From Pterobdella sp. o SKG-2022 (lineage: Eukaryota; Annelida; Clitellata; Hirudinida; Piscicolidae), in assembly GCA_964035795.1 (NCBI GenBank), contig OZ038320.1:32510097-32574096 (forward strand): a stretch of 64,000 bases of DNA, in the 5' to 3' direction. A model generated the notes under the pieces. That model had not been told where the DNA came from. It did no database searches and was given only the letters and a program-made list of their open reading frames with translations. The position numbers were made by a program, and so were the translations under genes. Below, piece by piece: positions 61,522 to 64,000 of this stretch (positions are counted from its first letter, which is position 1; each line of letters opens with the position of its first letter).

Positions 61522-63922
61522 TTAGAGACTGTAGGCTTCAGGAGGGATACTGTTTGAAGCCTGTGGTGAGGTCACATGGGTGGGTACATCAATCGAGTGA
61601 TCAATTAGTGTGGTAGGGTGGAACAACCAATATGGCGGTTGACAAGTCAATAGTTAAACAAACGGAGCTTTGATACAAGAGCAGCATAAAGCACCACAAT
61701 ATGAGACAACTCACCTTGAGCTCAGCGAACTTGGCGGCAGCTTGCTGGAAGTTCCAATCGTTGCCTGACAAGCACCTGCATGTGACCATCAATCATATAA
61801 TTTATCCATCAAATATATAAATTTGCCTTTTGTATTCGTTATTTTATTAATTTTAAAAACATCAAAACAGCTTAATCGTAAAAAACAAAACTTCCCAATA
61901 CTTCAGTAAGTTGATCATTAACCGGGGTTTCGGTGCCAAACTGATAGGTTTCACTACCCCATATGAATCAATACTTGAAAGCACCGAAAACACTACAACA
62001 AGTCAAGAGAAGGAAACAAACATGAAGGAGTAGTGTGAGTTCATCCCCGACTGCTGAGAAAACATAGCAACCATCTCAGTCTGCTGAGTGTTTAAACTGC
62101 TAGCTGCTACTTGCTGTGGTTCAGCTGCTTGTTGTTGTTTCTTTTTTATAGAATCAACCGTGAGGTGTTTGTATTTCTGAGAGGGAGCAATGAAAACACA
62201 AATAATAGTAGTATTTCTAGAAAATAGGATAGAAGAAATATATGAATCATTTCCAAACATACCAAGAAAAATGAACGAAGTGTGTGATAAATAAAATATA
62301 AATAAAACAAATTTTGAAAAAATTAACTAAGCGTGTAAAATAAAAAATGGAAAAATATAATTCAAAGAACAATAAAAAGTCGACAAGAGCAGCAACCTGC
62401 ACAAGATCGGGGGACAGGTTGGTGATAGTTGTCATCTCGTTCATGATGGCCAGTCTGTGGAGAATAACTAATTATTGTGAACAACTAGCCTCGAAATTGT
62501 GAATCATAAAAACACGACAATATTTGAATTTTTTATTTTGATGAAGCTTTTCGATATATTCTATATCATCATCAGCTTCGTCAAAATGAAAAATTCAAGT
62601 TTTTTCGTGTTTTTATGATTCACAAAAAAATAATTATATATTAACAATAATAAAAACCAAAGCAACAATAATTAATAAAATAGAATAATAATAATGATAA
62701 AGACCCTTCGGCATTAGGCACGGCGACGAGGAGCTTGTTAAAGTGGCGTTGTAGGTTGCTTTGAGCTGCAAGGGTTACAATGAGCATGCATCCATCGTAC
62801 AGCAATAATGACAATAACCATTTGAATCAAATGGTTTTTGTTGATAGAATAGTTTGATTAATCATAATAATGACAATAATAACATTTTTATTTCTAAATT
62901 TTTAACTGAATTTGAGATAAAAAAACTATATTTCATAAAAATAATAAGAATAAAATAATATAAAAAAAATGGAAATAATAATAACAATAATAATAAAAAC
63001 AAACTCTCAATGAAGATCCCCTGCACAGAAATGATCATCATGGCCGGCTGTTGGTGTATTATGGTGGTAGAGGGTAATAGCGAGATGAAGATGGTAAATA
63101 ATGAGATAATATAACAATAAGATAATATTAATAGATGATGCTTATTATTATTATTCTTATTATTATATAACATGGTGATAAAATCAAAAAATATTAGTTT
63201 AATATAAAAACGATAATAATGTATTATGATAATGAAAAACATGGAAACAGTAATACATTATAACAACACCAACAACAATGGTAATACATTACAACACCAA
63301 CAAAAATGGTAATAGATAACAACAACAACAACAACAACAATGGTAATACATTACAACACCAACAATGGTAATAAATTACAACAACAACAATGGTAATACA
63401 TTACAACAACAACATAATGATCCCCCTCGATGATTTCTTATTGACCAGAAACTGTTCGTAGCCGATTGGCAAAGCCAACACCGCTCGGAGGTCGTTTCCA
63501 CGTTGTGGCACCAAATAAATAAACAAGAAAAACCTCGCCCCTCACTCAACAACAACAACATACAGCAGTGAGTTGAAGGTCAACAACAAAAGTGTCCAAA
63601 AGGTGCAGGGTGCTTGGAAGCTTCTTGAGCATCACCACCACACTTTCACCTCCCCTCTGCACCTTGTCTGCACGCTCTCCCGCTGTGGAATGTTTGTGTT
63701 AACATTAATTTGTTAATGCTATTAATATCTTTTTTTCCTGTTGATTGTTGTTATTATTTTTATTTTCATTTCGTGTTATTTTGTCATTTTGTAGCGGCGA
63801 TATTTGCAGTATGATTATTTTTTATTCTCATTATTATTATTCTTATGATTATTATACACAAACCATCATGTATTCTCTTGAGGTTCCTGTTGAACCTTAG
63901 GTACTCATGCATGCCTGAGAAG
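61522..63922 (-). CDS. NXF1: Nuclear RNA export factor 1, 3' portion
   Basis: mRNA export receptor (TAP/Mex67 family). Exons in transcript order: 63864-63922, 63564-63682, 63005-63047, 62705-62765, 62397-62454, 62022-62176, 61715-61775, 61522-61560; phases agree throughout. The first six cover most of the NTF2-like domain: FSGMHEYLRFNRNLKR, VVVMLKKLPSTLHLLDTFVV, AMMIISVQGIFIE, RHFNKLLVAVPNAEG, LAIMNEMTTITNLSPDLVQ. A Gln-rich linker follows, then the UBA-like TAP-C domain: EMVAMFSQQSGMN, then CLSGNDWNFQQAAAKFAELK, ending SIPPEAYSL. The human counterpart has FSTQSGMN, CLQDNNWDY and FTHLK in the same order. The RNA-binding, LRR and early NTF2 exons lie beyond the right edge. Confidence 0.95.
62499..62623. 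repeat. Inverted repeat (foldback, MITE-like) in an NXF1 intron
   Basis: Starts GTGAATCATAAAAACACGAC and ends with the reverse complement, CGTGTTTTTATGATTCAC. The arms of about 50 bp also share AAGCTTCATCAAAAT/GACGAAGCT-type inner sequence with a few mismatches, around a centre reading CGATATATTCTATATCATCA. It sits between NXF1 exons 62397-62454 and 62705-62765 and has no coding capacity. Confidence 0.85.
63240..63420. repeat. Tandem repeat of AACAACAATGGTAATACATT units in an NXF1 intron
   Basis: Irregular array of five to six units of 25-40 bp built from (AAC)n and GGTAATACATTACAACA. It lies between exons at 63047 and 63564. Confidence 0.8.
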
Positions 63923-64000
63923 CTGGTCATGATGAAGAGTTTAATAGTGGAAATAATAACAAAGCATTTGACTTACTAAATAGTATTCCAACCAAAGCTA

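Overview
The window is AT-rich animal nuclear DNA. All genes have short GT-AG introns and the intergenic DNA is full of (AAT)n, (CA)n and (GATG)n microsatellites. The protein families, the compact introns and two non-LTR retrotransposon fragments suggest an invertebrate, most likely a lophotrochozoan such as a leech-like annelid. That is inference; no rRNA or marker gene is present to prove it. A 200-base assembly gap (N) lies at 37295-37494.

Layout: 1-3398 intergenic with a 23-bp minisatellite. 3399-4707 (+) Twist bHLH factor. 4708-11227 low-complexity DNA. 11228-12462 broken LINE reverse transcriptase (+). 12463-15263 intergenic with a 190-bp foldback. 15264-20353 (-) dynactin subunit 2 (dynamitin), rebuilt from 13 constitutive or alternative coding positions, including a pair of equal-length exons that look mutually exclusive. 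20706-37125 (+) unconventional myosin XVIII in 42 exons (PDZ, motor, coiled-coil tail), with a second LINE in intron 18. 39.2-40.2 kb (+) CISD3-like double CDGSH protein. 41.4-43.0 kb (-) small tail-anchored protein of unknown family. 45503-47682 (-) BEN-domain protein. 48240-52208 (+) tetraspanin with an unusual Gly/Arg-rich N-terminus. 55615-59163 (+) Asn-rich protein ending in an SxIP-type motif. 61522-63922 (-) 3' part of the mRNA export factor NXF1, running off the right edge.

The genes are ordinary single-copy eukaryotic genes, not an operon or defence system. Two pairs are head to head over short spacers: DCTN2/MYO18A (352 bp) and BEN/tetraspanin (557 bp). Exon models were joined by checking splice sites, phase and family similarity by eye. 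With one exception (MYO18A exon 22) the long models keep frame across every junction, which is the main evidence for them. The most interesting signals are the paired dynamitin exons, an intron made almost wholly of an in-frame (TACC)n tract, repeated use of (CA)n tracts as 3' splice sites, and the tetraspanin N-terminal extension.
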